Positions 34,051 to 46,059 of a DNA stretch of 64,000 bases are shown here, one piece after another. The translations under genes and the position numbers were made by a program. The notes beneath the pieces were generated by a model that was not told the DNA's origin, did no database searches, and worked only from the letters and a program-made list of their open reading frames with translations. Location: contig CM061238.1 of assembly GCA_030848705.1 (NCBI GenBank), forward strand, positions 28,240,655 through 28,304,654. The letters run 5' to 3'. Each line of letters begins with the position of its first letter. The first letter of the stretch is position 1. The DNA comes from Heracleum sosnowskyi (Eukaryota; Streptophyta; Magnoliopsida; Apiales; Apiaceae).

Positions 34051-34890
34051 ACATATGCCGGACATCTATAGTATACTGACGTAGCATTGACACATGAACC
34101 TCGTTATGACCATTCTACAAGTTTGGGGGGGGGGTAAGGCTGGCTCGTAGGCCACCTTCCTGACGCGTCTTAAATCTCAGATGGCCCAATGAATCTCGGG
34201 CTCAACTTCCCTTTCTTTCCAAATCTCATTAATTCTTTCCATGGAGATACCTTTAGCATCACGAATCGCTAAACTCATACTCTCTATCTTGTTCATACAG
34301 AAATACACTAGCATAAACTTGCTTGTCATTCATCAACATTCCATTTAGCTTATCAATAGCAGTACTATCTCTATACTCGCGGGCTTAGTCCGCATACTTT
34401 CTCTATCTGCCTTGGTTGTCACTAGCCGTTTGTTGGTGAAATCTTTTGTCTTTCTAGTTTGTTGGACTAACTTGGGTTTTGTGTAAAATCTCATTCTTTA
34501 ATTCCCGATCATTCGGAATCCATCTCTGTCTCATTTTAATTACGGGTATCGGCCACCACATTGGCCTTCCCCGGATGGTAGTGTATCTCACAGTCATAAT
34601 CCTAGGTCAATTCTAGCCATTTATCCATCTCATGTTATCTACTATCACGGATAATTCAAAGCCAATTCATTACATTCCATGAAAATTTGTGGGTGCATTA
34701 GTCAACCCAAAATAACCTCGCTGAAAACTCGAAGTGTCTATTCCTAGTACGAATCGCAGTCTTGGGTATATCCTCGGATTTAACTTCCAACTGGTGATAT
34801 CCAGTTCTTGAATAAATTTGGAAATACACAGCGTCTTTCAGCTGGTCAAACAACCATCTATCTTAGGTAACGAGTACATATTCTTAATGG
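34051..34890 (-). other. Degenerate chromovirus pol interior
   Basis: No continuous frame remains. Position between the RT and integrase-tail remnants implies RNase H and integrase, but I cannot trace their motifs with confidence; the poly-G/C run at 34124-34136 is a local oddity. Confidence 0.5.
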
Positions 34891-35010
34891 TAATGCTTGC
34901 TCAACTCTCTATAGTCGATACACCATCTCCTACTACCATCTTTCTTTCTTACGAACAACACCGGGGCTCCCCACGGTGATACACTAGGTCTATTATACCC
35001 TTATACAACA
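34891..35010 (-). pseudogene. Chromovirus reverse transcriptase remnant
   Basis: The minus strand reads SVSPWGAPVLFVRKKDG followed by SRRWCIDYREL, the classic gypsy RT fingers passage, over about 30 codons without a stop. On both sides the frame is lost. No YXDD box was found in this copy. Confidence 0.82.
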
Positions 35011-38000
35011 ACTCTTGTAACTGAGTCACTAACTCTTTCATTCCCACTATACTCTGAATACTCGGTATTCATTCTCATGTCATCCAAATCGATATCTGGT
35101 AGCTCATTAAAACCTTGTACAATCTCCCAAAACCATTGTAGTTCCCTTTATACTTGGTATCTCTTTTCTTGGCGTCAACCATAAGAGCTAATTAAGCCTC
35201 GCATCTCTGGTATAATAGTTTCTTAGTCTAAACTATATTCAAGAATCTCTAAATCTGTCTCCATCCTTTATTTATTACTCTCTCTCTCTTACAATCAGTC
35301 TGGGCTCCATTGGGTGTCAACCAACCCATCCTTATTATAATATCAACTTCTCCCAAGTCACAATACCAGCCCCCTCTGACTCCATCGCCAGTACTTATCT
35401 TGCTAACCCAGAGGTAGTGTCCATTCGCAAACAACTCCTCCAAAATCTCAATTCCACTATAGTACATCTATCTAACACCGTTGTCACTGGAGTACACGAC
35501 ACATCGCTATTCCTTTCACATATATCGATTGACACGCTTTCCATTATCATAACATCCTTGGGAGAATAAACCAATTTCGTTGATATGTCACTAACATTCT
35601 ATTCGTCTTAGGGATTCGCTCCTGTCATAGGAGATTTCGTTGCGAATCTAATTCCTATCAGTGAATTTTGACTTATTTGACCTGGGTGGCCTCCCCTTAG
35701 AATTCAATGAGGATAACAAAAATCACGGGGCCTTGAAAAGACAGCTCCCATATCAAGGAAACGTCACACACTGGTGATCATAAGGTTATGAGTTTTAAGG
35801 TAACCTTATTGGAGGTAAAAGAATTTACCGAGAGATCAACATGATCATAAGAACTCAACGTTGTGTGCCTCGATTGAGACATTACTAAAGGTAATTAGCC
35901 TTCTTGTATTTCACAACTTACAAGTGATGGCGTCCCATCAGACTTCTATCACATAGGCAGATAGTCCTTGTAGCCCCTATAAGTATAGGGTTGTTCGTCT
36001 CAGTGGAAGTTGAAAGTATGAAAGCAATTCGAGATCAATTTAATGATTATCGCCATTCGGCAATATTTCTCAAAGGAACACCTTGGATTAAAATTGAACA
36101 GATTCCAAAGGTGCGGTTTCCAAAGAAAAGAATAACCAAAAAGATACTGGTACTTAACAAGCAAGTGGTGAGGTATCATCATAGGGTTATTCATTATTTG
36201 AAGAAAAGTGGAAGCTTGAATAACATCATTTGACAGGGCTTCGAAAACCTGAAAGTAGGCATTGTGACAGCCTCTAACACAATTAATTATGATTTAACAG
36301 AAGTGTTATAAAATAACTTCGAAGAGGGAATATACCCTTTATCAGAATTCTTTCTTGGAAAGAGGCCAAGATAGATCATAGATTGGGGAAATATCCCACA
36401 TAATTTGCAAATGGGGAGGGTACTACCAAGGTCTCTACGGATGCCTTTTATGTCGGCTCCTCTTATGGATAATCGTTCAATTCCAAAGCTTTTCTTTTCC
36501 ACGCACCCTAAGGTGTTCGATACTTACGTCATTGCCGACTTATAATAGTCGCTAAGAATTCAACCATCAACATTTGCAATCGCAGGGAGTTCTATTCGAC
36601 TAGGCGCAACATCTCAAGTAATCGTTCTGTTCTATAAGAAGACTTCGATATCGTTGTCGCCCATAGCAACGACGAATTCCATATGTCAACTGGGCGGTAC
36701 TCCGGAAGATCGTTAGAAACTACAAGCTTAAATTCGGTCTCTATTTCAATCATCCTTATACCCAATATTCCTTCTCCCATATCAATCCCGTGTGCTACAT
36801 AAGCTTAACACTTTTGACACAATAGCCCTTTTCATTTAAGTCAATCCCGGAATTTCTCAGTCCGTCTTGGTCCTTAAATACATTTCGCATTTACCGTTCA
36901 ATCTCAACTTCACCATTTTATCTCTACAATCAATTGTAGCAATCAAGGTCTGTCCACCAGCCCATATAGCGGCCATCTTACCCAATCCACAGGGTTCGCT
37001 CTAGTTTCCACTCTCTTTGGTGACATCCTCTGGTAATCAGAAAGACAAGGTTTGCCAAAATTTGTTGAATTTCTTCCCAAAATCAGGGGAATTTGATCAA
37101 TCTATTTACCTACTAGTAATGCTCGGATCTGATTTCCGACCTTTCGGTTCTATCCTCATAATTCCTTCCCGGTTTCCTGAGGGTGGTAAATCTCGTTCTC
37201 GATTCCGTCTTAGCGTGCTTGTCTTACAATAACATTTGCATGGTACATATACCCAAAATTCTCCTTGAGATAATAAAATCCCTCAATGATGTAATGGACA
37301 CTATTTCCATTGGAATCGCTGGTCGTGGGGGATTGAAATCTCATAGCCCAAAACAATTCCTTCCACTATTCTATGCAACTAAGTACCCTTAATCGTTCGT
37401 GAAAATCTGAACATCTTGGTTCTTACGTATGCCGCCTCCTTATGGGCAACTATAACCGACTACGAGTAACAGGTTTCGTTCAAGTCGAATCAATCCACTG
37501 ATACTGGCTATACTGCCTCTACCTCTTCTGCTTTGGAGACTCTACTCCATTTTCTTTGTCATATCTCTTGATGAATCCTAACGATCCTTAAACTCTCGTC
37601 TCGTCACTTATTTATCCTTTGAAGGTTCGTCCGGTCTTATTATTAGACCTCAAGTAACACACCACATCTTTATCAATCGGCACATTTTCTACAAGATTCT
37701 TCCCTTGACCCACCATGGGGTCTTCCTCTAGATCCTCCTATGGATCTTCCTTTATCGGGTCTCCGTCCATTTCAAGAAACGCATCATCAATTGCCTACTC
37801 GAAGGCCTCGGGATCTGGTATCTCAGAGTCCCATTCATCTATAACTCATACGAATCGAGGTGACTAACCATGAAGTCCTAAGTACGGTTTCCCAAAAGAA
37901 GTCCCCTCTCGGGCTTCATCTTAAACAGTCAGGGTCATGTCCTCTAACCCGACTACGAACTCAATTTGAGCTCTAGATGTTCTTATCCTTATTAAAGGTA

Positions 38001-38040
38001 TTGTAAGACTCGATCTCCTATCGTTTCTGAGGACTGTAAC
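35011..38040 (-). other. Degenerate 5' internal region (gag/protease position)
   Basis: This 3 kb should correspond to leader, gag and protease of the chromovirus element in minus orientation. The ORFs are 60-80 codons and I recognise no gag zinc knuckle or protease motif. It may contain unrelated DNA captured into the internal region. Confidence 0.45.
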
Positions 38041-38057
38041 CTAACGCTCTGATACCA
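38041..38057 (-). promoter_or_regulatory. tRNA-Met primer-binding site of the chromovirus element
   Basis: Minus-strand TGGTATCAGAGCGTTAG starts four bases inside the right LTR. It matches the 3' end of plant initiator tRNA-Met and fixes orientation. Confidence 0.9.
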
Positions 38058-38061
38058 TTTC

Positions 38062-41000
38062 TGTAACAGCCCCAAATCCGGGGTCAGAGATTTAGAGTAG
38101 TCACGATCCATGTACTCCTTGCCTTACCTGTATTACTCACACCATTCATAATTCACCTGCTCATGACCCCACAATATAAGTCTCACACACACACACAGGT
38201 TAGAGTCTCAGAAACGACACGATACAACAACTGCGGAATAAATAATTTTTATTACAATACCCAAATGTCTTTGAATCTGTCACTGATACAATTTCTAAGT
38301 AATGTTACATTCCAACTTAGCCTTCTGATGCTCACAATCCTCTCATACCATTCATATCTATACATAAGTTGAATACCAAAAGCTGTAGCCTGATTCGATT
38401 GGTTCGTACTACTCTCGGGATCACTGCTAGAAACTGTTTACGGAAACGCCTTGCGAGGTATGTGCCGACTCATTGGCATCCTGCTTCACTGCTATATAAT
38501 ATATATAAAACAATAGCAAGAGTGAGCGATAGCTCAGCAAGGTAATGAAAGTATGGCATAATTCTGCCTTTAACTCAACCCAGAATAAAGCGGGTATAAG
38601 ACAATAATTTGTCAAAATATCTCGATACTGAAATTATATCCTTATCGGAATGTATTCCCAAAAACAGTACCATTATTGTACTTCAAATATCATTTTCATA
38701 ATATTTCTGCAACCTTTTGCTATATTATGAACAAAGTTCTAGTATAATATAAAAGATGAGGTTTCAAAGTAAACCAATATAACCTTTCCAAAAATATCTG
38801 CTATGTAAGCAGAATATCAACACATAACTTAAAAGATGAAGTTATAAGGTGATTCAGTATAAACAACTCCCTTACCATAACTCATGTTATGTAAGGTATC
38901 CACAGAGTCATAACTCATAAAATAAAAGATGAAGTTGCATGAATTCATTGTAACTTTATTTTGAACACTTTTCGACCCTCTGCCAACATGACCGGTAAAC
39001 CTGTACCACGGTGTCACCCTTGGTCCCTTTCAATACATGTTGCAGAATCCCTCTGCCAACATGATCGGTAAACCTGTACCAATGGAGTCATCCGTGGTCC
39101 CTTTCAGTACATGTTGCAGAATTATCCAAATTGGATGATGAACTAATACTGGAGTTGCTACCGCGTCCGCTGTGCCTAACCTTGCTATGATCAGTAGCAG
39201 GTCGCACCGCTCAAATAGTTTTCTACATGTAGATGGAAGTATCACGACGGCCTGACATTGTCTACCGCCTTACTATGACCTCCCGGCCCATTTGGGGCAA
39301 TATAAAAGTTGGATGGGCCCACGCAACTTGACCACTTACACCACTCCTAGTTCAGATGAAATCCATGACTCTGAAACGTAAAGATCGTCCTCCTTTCCCC
39401 AAGTGTAACACTTGTTGATACGACTCCACTAAGTAGTTATATCTAGGTTGGAAAGGAAGATTCTCCAATATTTCCCAAGCTATGCTTGTTAATGGATATC
39501 GACTTGTTCCATGAATTTACCCCTCGATCATTGAGGTGGTAACACAATATTAGACTGGCAGCAATTAAATTGCTCCAAGAAAATATCTGTCCCTTGACAG
39601 TTTTTGAATTGAGAGTTTAAAAGAGTAGTAGTCATTTAAATCAGGCTTCCCATATTTTTGATAGTTGAGCGAGCATTTAAATCTTCTTAAAAGACAGATT
39701 CAAATGGAAAAACAATGTTTTGGGAACCTCTTTTTGATTTGAAAATAATTAATAATATTTATTAAATAAGTAAACCTTAGACGAATCTTTGAAGATAATA
39801 TTTATTAAATAATTAAGTCTCAAATGAATATTCAAAAGTAATATTCATTAAATGAATAGACCTTAAATGAATATTCGAAAATAATATTCATTAATAAATA
39901 AATCTCAAATGAATATTCGATAATAATATTCTTAAAGTCAATAATCCTCAAATGAATATAAATGATATTCCTTAAGTCAATAATCCTCGAATGAATATTC
40001 ATAAATAATATTCATTAAATAAATAATTAACCCTCGAATAACAGATACCCGATATCTTTATCGGAAAATAATCCTTAACATATACAGAAATATAATTACT
40101 TCTGATCTTAGAGAAAATCACCCGCCCTTATCCTAGGGCATTTATAAAAACCTGGCTTCTAACTAATATCCCATATCTAGCTTAGAAGCCCATAATCAAA
40201 TCATTTTCAAATAATAACCTTCGAATGAGGTAATATTCAAATAACATCCCTCAAATCATTTCCAGGTAATTAATACTTTCTAGAAATATAATTAATGTTT
40301 AATAATAGCAGTCCTCAAAATAATTAGTACACTGCCGCTGGAATCCCTCCGGGTTTCCACGGCTATCTCCATATCTCAAATACTGACTCCCGGTCTAGAG
40401 TCGAAAACAAGAAGTATGCTCTTATCTCTAGAGCTACAAGGTATACCGGTTTATAACTACTTTATCTCAAAGCTCATATATAAACCCAAATCAAACTCTA
40501 TTTTATACAATATATAACATGTATCGCACAACTGTATAACTCCACACATGGCAACAGCAGTAATATATAATCAATACTTCAAAGTATAGATTTAGAAAAC
40601 TTGCCTGATGCTCGAGAAGTGATAGGGGTTCGCGACGATGTCGGACAATCTAGACAAAGTCAAAGAAAACGCACGATTAATCCCCTGGATAATCCACTTG
40701 TACACAATGCTTAAACACGTAAGCGAAACACAACCAAGGCATTACTAGCTCGTTATAGGCTCATACTAAGTCCATGTTAATCGACAATTACTTAAGTCGT
40801 AGGTTTAGTCCGAAATCGATCCTAGAATACAAGTTATACTTAACCATTTACAACATTGGTTTCTAAGTCATGTTCTTAGTGGTTTTCACTTGCGCGACCT
40901 CGGCTAAAACATTTTTATAAAATCGAAAAATAATCTTTTTAATCCGAATCTTTTTCGTGAGCCTTCCTAACTGTCTCTAGTATTATTACTCAAAGTTTCA

Positions 41001-42532
41001 CATTTTAATATGGCTTCTAAGTGGTCCAAATATAGCCTCAAAGTGACTGACCAGAGATGGGTTGTTCCTCCGAACGGCGTTTACTAAAACTCACTTTTCT
41101 CTTAAACCGTAAATCGTAACGACATGATTCTTGCGCTCACGTAAACTAGAAACAAAGATCTACACACTCATGTTCATCACTGAACCAAAATAAGCAGTTA
41201 GGTTTTCGGATTCTAGGCAGTTTTTAGAGTTAACGAGAATCGGGCATTACGACGGCTTAAAACTTAACGTTTTCCATTTTCAAAACACAACCAAATCAAT
41301 AACAATCAATCCCAAACTCACCATCCACCTTATACTCCCTCATCTCAGTCAAATCCTCCATCAGTATTCAAAACAAATTCATAACCCATCCTCCAAACTC
41401 AACCAACAATTCATCTAATCACTTAAAACATCAACCCATTACATATACTACACATACATGCTTTCAAACTTAAATTATAAACACAAAACTTTTTGAAAAC
41501 ACTATTCATCATCTTCTTTGACTCAAGAAAAGATCATGCTAGAGATGGTGGGTGTTGGAGATGTTACCTTAGATGCGAAGAGCTTGGAAAGGGCTTCGAT
41601 TCGAGTGGTAGAACACGAGAAACAAGCAAGCAAGCATTCCATCTTCTTCTTCTTCTTCCATTCGTTTTTCTCTTCAAGAAATGGGGGTGAGGGGCTGCTC
41701 CCCTTGGTGTGTGAAATGTGTGGTGGAGGTGTGATGATATGGTAGATATTTTGTTTTAACAAAATGCAAGTTAGCCCCTCAAGTTTGGTTAAGCTTACAA
41801 GCTTCTTTAACACACTTCTTCCACCACTTCCTTTCTTTCCCTTTTTATTTTAATACATATCTTATTCTTTATTTCCTAAGTTATAATACGTCCAAAGTTG
41901 CTCCTTCGAACGGATTTTCGATTCTCGTTTTTGTTTGCGATTTCTGACTACGCGATTAGTAACCGTTTATTATTCCTGAACTTCCGCTGAAATATGGAAT
42001 CAATCGGAGACTATAAAATTTTACTATTCACCTTGGAGCACTATTCATCAATGTTACTATTCATCCTTGTTTTTGTTCCTCTTGAAACGATTCGAAAATA
42101 TTTCCTAAAAAGAGCGAATAAAACTCTACGCGGTTCTCGCAGTGAATAGTAACTATTCACTATTCACTCCAACAATCGAATCCTTAAATCGACTTTAATA
42201 AAATAATAAAATTCCAAAATATTAAATCCTCAAATCCTCAAATTTAATATCTCATTTCTTGAATATAATAATATATAATTCACTGCCCGGTCAAATACTA
42301 CCCCAAAATAAAATTTGGAATTTCTGAATTCCGATCGTCTTTGCATTCACTTATTTACTCTGTAGATCACTAATATGACTTCGGAATATCCACACTACGT
42401 CTCGTACATAGGTGGCATGAAAAATTTTCTTAGCCCTCAAAATCACTATTCATCCACCAAATTCACTATTCACTGATGCACTTAATCATAATAAGAAAAG
42501 TTTTAATTTTACCAAAAATTCGGGTTATTACA
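38062..42532 (-). repeat. Large LTR, right copy (5' LTR in element orientation)
   Basis: It has the same length (4471 bp) and nearly the same sequence as 29346-33816. It contains the same short ORFs, so none of these is independent evidence of a gene. Confidence 0.95.
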
Positions 42533-42537
42533 GTTAC

Positions 42538-43434
42538 TCAAATGGTGGAGTTTATGGTCTTAGATCAAGAATCTGCTCATAATGCCGTAATAGGAAGACC
42601 CTTGCTGAAGGAGATGAAGGTGGTCACTTCCATCTACCATTTGATAATGAAGTTCCCTACCCCCAATGGTATCGATTCAGTTCGTGGATCACAGTATGAC
42701 TCAAAGGAATGCTATCACAGAACTGTCAAGGGTTTCCGTCGCAATGGAAATGGAGGACGCGCCCTCCCTAAGAAAGATGCCCAAGGGATGCTCAAAAACG
42801 TGAAGGGGGAGATTCATGCTCATTACATAGTCCAGGAACTAGAAGATGACCACATTATAGAGAGGGCGCGCCCTCAGGTCTTCTTGTTGGAAATACCTCA
42901 TATGATTGATGAAGTCCATGAAGGGATGGTCGAAGATGTGACAGAAGAAGACTTGGGGGATGAAGTATCAAAGAATATCTGAACTGAGCAATTAGAAGGA
43001 CAAAGAGGGATTTTAGGAAGCAATGAGGGATGTTGTGCTCAAGAGGGCGCGCCCTCTAGGGAGGAGGCGCCTGTTGAAGACCCTCGACTTTTTGATCTTC
43101 ACCTTGATCCAAGAATTCCCACGCCTAATGAGAAGACAGGTCCTGCCGAAGAAACAATCTCGATTTTGGTAAACGCAAACGATCCTAGTAAGTTTCTTAA
43201 AATTGGGTCGCAGCTAAGTGATGAGTTGAGAAGAACCCTTACTGGTTTCCTTATGGCCAACTTGGATGTGTTTTCCTGGAGTCATGCTGATATGGTTGGG
43301 ATTGATCCTAAAGTCATGTGTCATCATCTAAACATATATCCTAACAAGAAGGGGATGCGCCAGAAGTGGCGTGCTGTCAGTGGTGAGAGAGCAGTAGCTT
43401 TGAAGAAAGAGGTCGATAGGCTCTTAGATGTTGG
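42538..43434 (+). pseudogene. pol: Tat protease end, linker and RT N-terminus
   Basis: The frame resumes after the insertion with QMVEFMVLDQESAHNAVIGRP, the protease end and start of the Tat pol linker, and runs open to 42982. Stops and shifts follow, then 43166-43434 gives the RT approach (LTGFLMANLDVFSWSHADM, GIDPKVMCHHLNI, ALKKEVDRLLDVGL). Three GC palindromes lie in this coding stretch (42752-42767, 42862-42875, 43042-43057). The frame is cut after DVGL by the TRIM and continues as IKESFYPEWL at 44401. Confidence 0.82.
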
Positions 43435-43439
43435 CTTAA
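43435..43439. repeat. TSD of the palindromic TRIM, left (CTTAA)
   Basis: CTTAA at 43435-43439 and 44401-44405 flank TGTAACACC and GGTGTTACA. Removing the insert with one copy restores the RT reading frame. Confidence 0.96.
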
Positions 43440-43676
43440 TGTAACACCCCAGTCCCACATCGAGTAGATTTGGGACTTCTGTTCAGTTTATAAAGCAAAG
43501 TACCACTACTAATTAGCACTAACAAATCATGATCTTTTGGGGGCCTGTGGTGGGCTTGTCGTTACCCAAGTTGGCTACAATTGGGCCAGTGTATGTACTT
43601 CGGGTTATTTCGGACTCAGAATCGAGACTTGACTCGATTTTCGAAAAAGGCTCGGGATTTGACCCGGGTTGTCACA
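43440..43676 (+). repeat. TRIM LTR, left
   Basis: It begins TGTAACACCCCAGTCCCACA and ends GGGTTGTCACA, two bases before the PBS. Confidence 0.9.
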
Positions 43677-44163
43677 TATGGTATCAGAGCCGACTCTCGA
43701 AAGCTTGATTCGTCAAGTTGCCGGAGGTGGGGATACGAAAGCTGGTGGTATTATCCCATAATGGACAAAGGTCCGGAGGTGGGGACACGAAGCCAGCCGG
43801 TATTATCCCACAATGGCTAGAGAGGAACGATCTTGGAACCTATGGGATATCCGTTCAGATCTGACGAGGAAGTCGGGAGTTTAAGTGGGGGAGTTTGTAA
43901 CACCCCAGTCCCATATCGAGTAGATTTGGGACTGGTGTGTTACAAACTCCCTCACTTAAACTCCTGACATCCTCGTCAGACCTGAACGGATATCCCATAG
44001 GTTCCAAGATCGTTCCTCTCTAACCATTGTGGGATAATACCGGCTGGCTTCGTGTCCCCACCTCCGGACCTTTGTCCATTGTGGGATAATACCACCAGTC
44101 TTCGTGTCCCCACCTCCGGCAACTTGACGAATCAAGCTTTCGAGAGTCGGCTCTGATACCATA

Positions 44164-44400
44164 TGTGACAACCCGGGTCAAATCCCGAGCCTTTTTCAAA
44201 AATTGAGTCAAGTCTCGATTCTGAGTCCGAAATAAGCCGAAGTACACACACATGCCCAATTGCAGCCAACTTGGGTAACGACAAGCCCACCACAGGCCCC
44301 CAAAAGATCATGATTTGTTGGTGCTAATTAGTAGTAGTACTTTGCTTTATAAGCTGAACAGGAGTCCCAAATCTACTCGATGTGGGACTGGGGTGTTACA
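44164..44400 (-). repeat. TRIM LTR, right, inverted
   Basis: It is the reverse complement of the left LTR, with a few substitutions and the same 237-bp length. Confidence 0.9.
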
Positions 44401-45180
44401 CTTAATCAAGGAGTCTTTCTATCCTGAGTGGTTGGAAAATCCACTATTGGTAAAGAATCCTAATGGAAAATGGAGAACTTGTGTGGACTTCACGGATTTG
44501 AACAAAACTTGTCCAACGGATAGTTTCCCACTTCCTAGCTATGGCTGGGCACGCTCTCTTAAGCTTTATGGATGCTTACTCAGGATATAAACAGATTCCC
44601 ATGTATAAACCAAACTAGGAACATACCTCATTTATCACAGACAGAGGGTTGTATTGTTATGTTGGTATGCCCTTTGCTCTCATCAATGCAGGAGCGACTT
44701 ATCAGAGGTTGGTGAATATGATGGTCTAAGGAAGCGAAAGACCATGTGAGGCATTTGGAAGAGACGTTCAACATTTTGAGGAGGTACATGATGAAGTTTT
44801 TAGGCTTTATTGTGAATCATAGGGGGATTGAGACTAATCCAAAAAAAATCAAGGCACTCATCGAGATGAAGTCTCCTACTAGTGTGAAGCAGGTTCAAAG
44901 TCTCTGTGGACGGATTGCCGCTCTGAATCATTTTGTCTCAAAATCCTCTGATCGTTGCAAAGAGTTCTTCAAAGCGATTAGAGGGGTTGGTAGAGATTTT
45001 ATATAGACTCGTGAGTGTGAAGATGCTTTTCGTAAAATCAAGGAGCAACTAGGTAAACCCCCACTCTTGGCCAAGCCTGTGGATGGTGAGGTATTGATTT
45101 TATATTTGGCTATCTTAGATTATTCTATTAGTGCTGTCTTGGTACGATAAGAGGACGGCTCCTAATATCCAATCTATTAT
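44401..45180 (+). pseudogene. pol: Tat reverse transcriptase, YVDD region deleted
   Basis: The frames give IKESFYPEWLENPLLVKNPN, KWRTCVDFTDLNKTCP, then after a shift FMDAYSGYKQIP, ITDRGLYCYVGMPFALINAG and TYQRLVNMM. The sequence then jumps to KDHVRHLEETFNILRRYMM, so about 15 residues including the catalytic Y-V-D-D box are missing, and a second short gap removes the LNPKKC passage. It continues with FLGFIVNHRGIETNP and LCGRIAALNHFVSK. Stops at 44617 and 45003 and the deletion make the polymerase inactive. Confidence 0.85.
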
Positions 45181-45530
45181 GTGAGTAAAATATATTTGGA
45201 TGCAGAAACTCGATATACGAGCATGGAGAAATTGGTATACGCCTTGAACTTGGCTGCACGGAAGCTACGTCCTTACTTCCAAGCTCATAAGATTGAAGTC
45301 CGGACTGCTTATTCTATGAGTCATATTTTACATAAACCAGAAGCTTCAGGTAGGATGTTGAAGTGGGCGATTGAGTTGGGACAATTCGATTTGGAGTATA
45401 CCCCCCGAACGACAATTAAAGGGCAGGCCCTGGCTAACTTTCTTTTGGAATTTGAAGATGAGAGTGTGGGACGAGAAATCATTTTAGTGAATCCTAGCCC
45501 TCGTGAGGAGGAGGCAAGCCCTTCAAGGGA
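45181..45530 (+). pseudogene. pol: Tat RNase H (first, gypsy-type) end and tether
   Basis: Open reading with DAETRYTSMEKLVYALNLAA, LRPYFQAHKIEV and WAIELGQFDLEYTPRTTIKG, the end of the usual Ty3/gypsy RNase H followed by the linker QALANFLLEFEDE. The start of this domain (45060-45170) is interrupted by stops. Confidence 0.82.
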
Positions 45531-45950
45531 AGAGTACCATTTTCCTTGGTGGACCATGTATGTAGATGGAGCGATCAACAATGATGGAGCAGGAGCTGGG
45601 ATTGTTTTAACATCTCCCGAAGGTCACCTTCTTATGAGTGCTATTAACTTCAAATTTGCAGTTACCAATAATGAAGCTGAGTATGAAGCATTGATTAATG
45701 GTTTGAGGTTAGCTCCAGAGATGAATGTGAAAAATTTGGTGGTGTTTAGCGATTCGAAGTTAGTTATTCAACAGGTTCAAGGAAGGTTCCAGACTAGAGG
45801 ACCAAAAATAGAGGCATATATGACTAGTACTCGTCGTTTGATTTGAAGGTTCAATATAGTCAGACTTGAGGGGGTTCCTTGTGAGGATAATTCCAAAGCG
45901 GATGCATTGGCCAAGTTTGGTTCCCAAAGAGACACAGTGCTACTAGGGGC
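45531..45950 (+). pseudogene. pol: Tat archaeal-type RNase H (second RNase H)
   Basis: WTMYVDGAINNDGAGAGIVL starts the domain; NNEAEYEALINGLRLA and FSDSKLVIQQVQGRF follow, and after a TGA at 45844-45846 the frame goes on with NSKADALAKFG. The acidic residues (D in YVDGA, E in EAEYEA, D in FSDSK, D in KADALA) are all present. A second RNase H of this type beside the normal one is the defining feature of the Tat clade. Confidence 0.88.
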
Positions 45951-46059
45951 CATTCCGTTGGAGATTCAGGAAGTTCCAAGTATTCTTGAGATGGAACTAA
46001 TGGTTGTGGATCAGGCACCAATAATAACTTGGATGACCCCTATTCAAGAGTATATACAT

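Larger units (their letters stand above)
29346..42532 (-). mobile_element. Chromovirus-type (Tekay/Del-like) Ty3/gypsy element, 13187 bp, with 4471-bp LTRs
   Basis: Two LTRs of the same length (29346-33816 and 38062-42532) flank a 4245-bp internal region. The PBS on the minus strand at the right edge (TGGTATCAGAGCGTTAG, 38041-38057) is the initiator tRNA-Met site, and the PPT (minus-strand AAAAGGAGGGGAGAC) adjoins the left LTR. Minus-strand pol remnants (RT and integrase/chromodomain-side tail) are visible but frame-broken. In 4471 aligned LTR bases I noticed only two differences (30832 C vs 39548 T; 32267 C vs 40983 A, positions approximate). The element therefore inserted very recently although it cannot encode its own enzymes. 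Confidence 0.92.
43440..44400. mobile_element. Palindromic (head-to-head dimeric) TRIM, 961 bp
   Basis: The layout is symmetrical to the base: LTR 43440-43676 (237 bp), internal 43677-43895 (219 bp), centre 43896-43944 (49 bp), inverted internal 43945-44163 (219 bp), inverted LTR 44164-44400 (237 bp). Each half has a tRNA-Met PBS (TGGTATCAGAGC at 43679-43690 and, inverted, 44150-44161) and a PPT facing the centre (43881-43895 and 43945-43959). The centre is the first 38 bases of one LTR fused to the inverted first bases of another. There is no coding capacity; the 79-codon mirror ORFs (43581-43820 and 44020-44259) arise from the inverted repeat. The halves differ by scattered substitutions. 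One TSD surrounds the whole, so it integrated as a unit. Confidence 0.93.

Noticed and set aside
35991..36233. 80-codon ORF inside the chromovirus internal region
   Set aside because: It lies on the strand opposite to the element and shows no known motif; likely a chance frame in decayed DNA.
43581..44259. Mirror-image 79-codon ORFs with very similar proteins on opposite strands
   Set aside because: They are the two arms of the palindromic TRIM read inward; PBS and PPT lie within them, so they are not genes.
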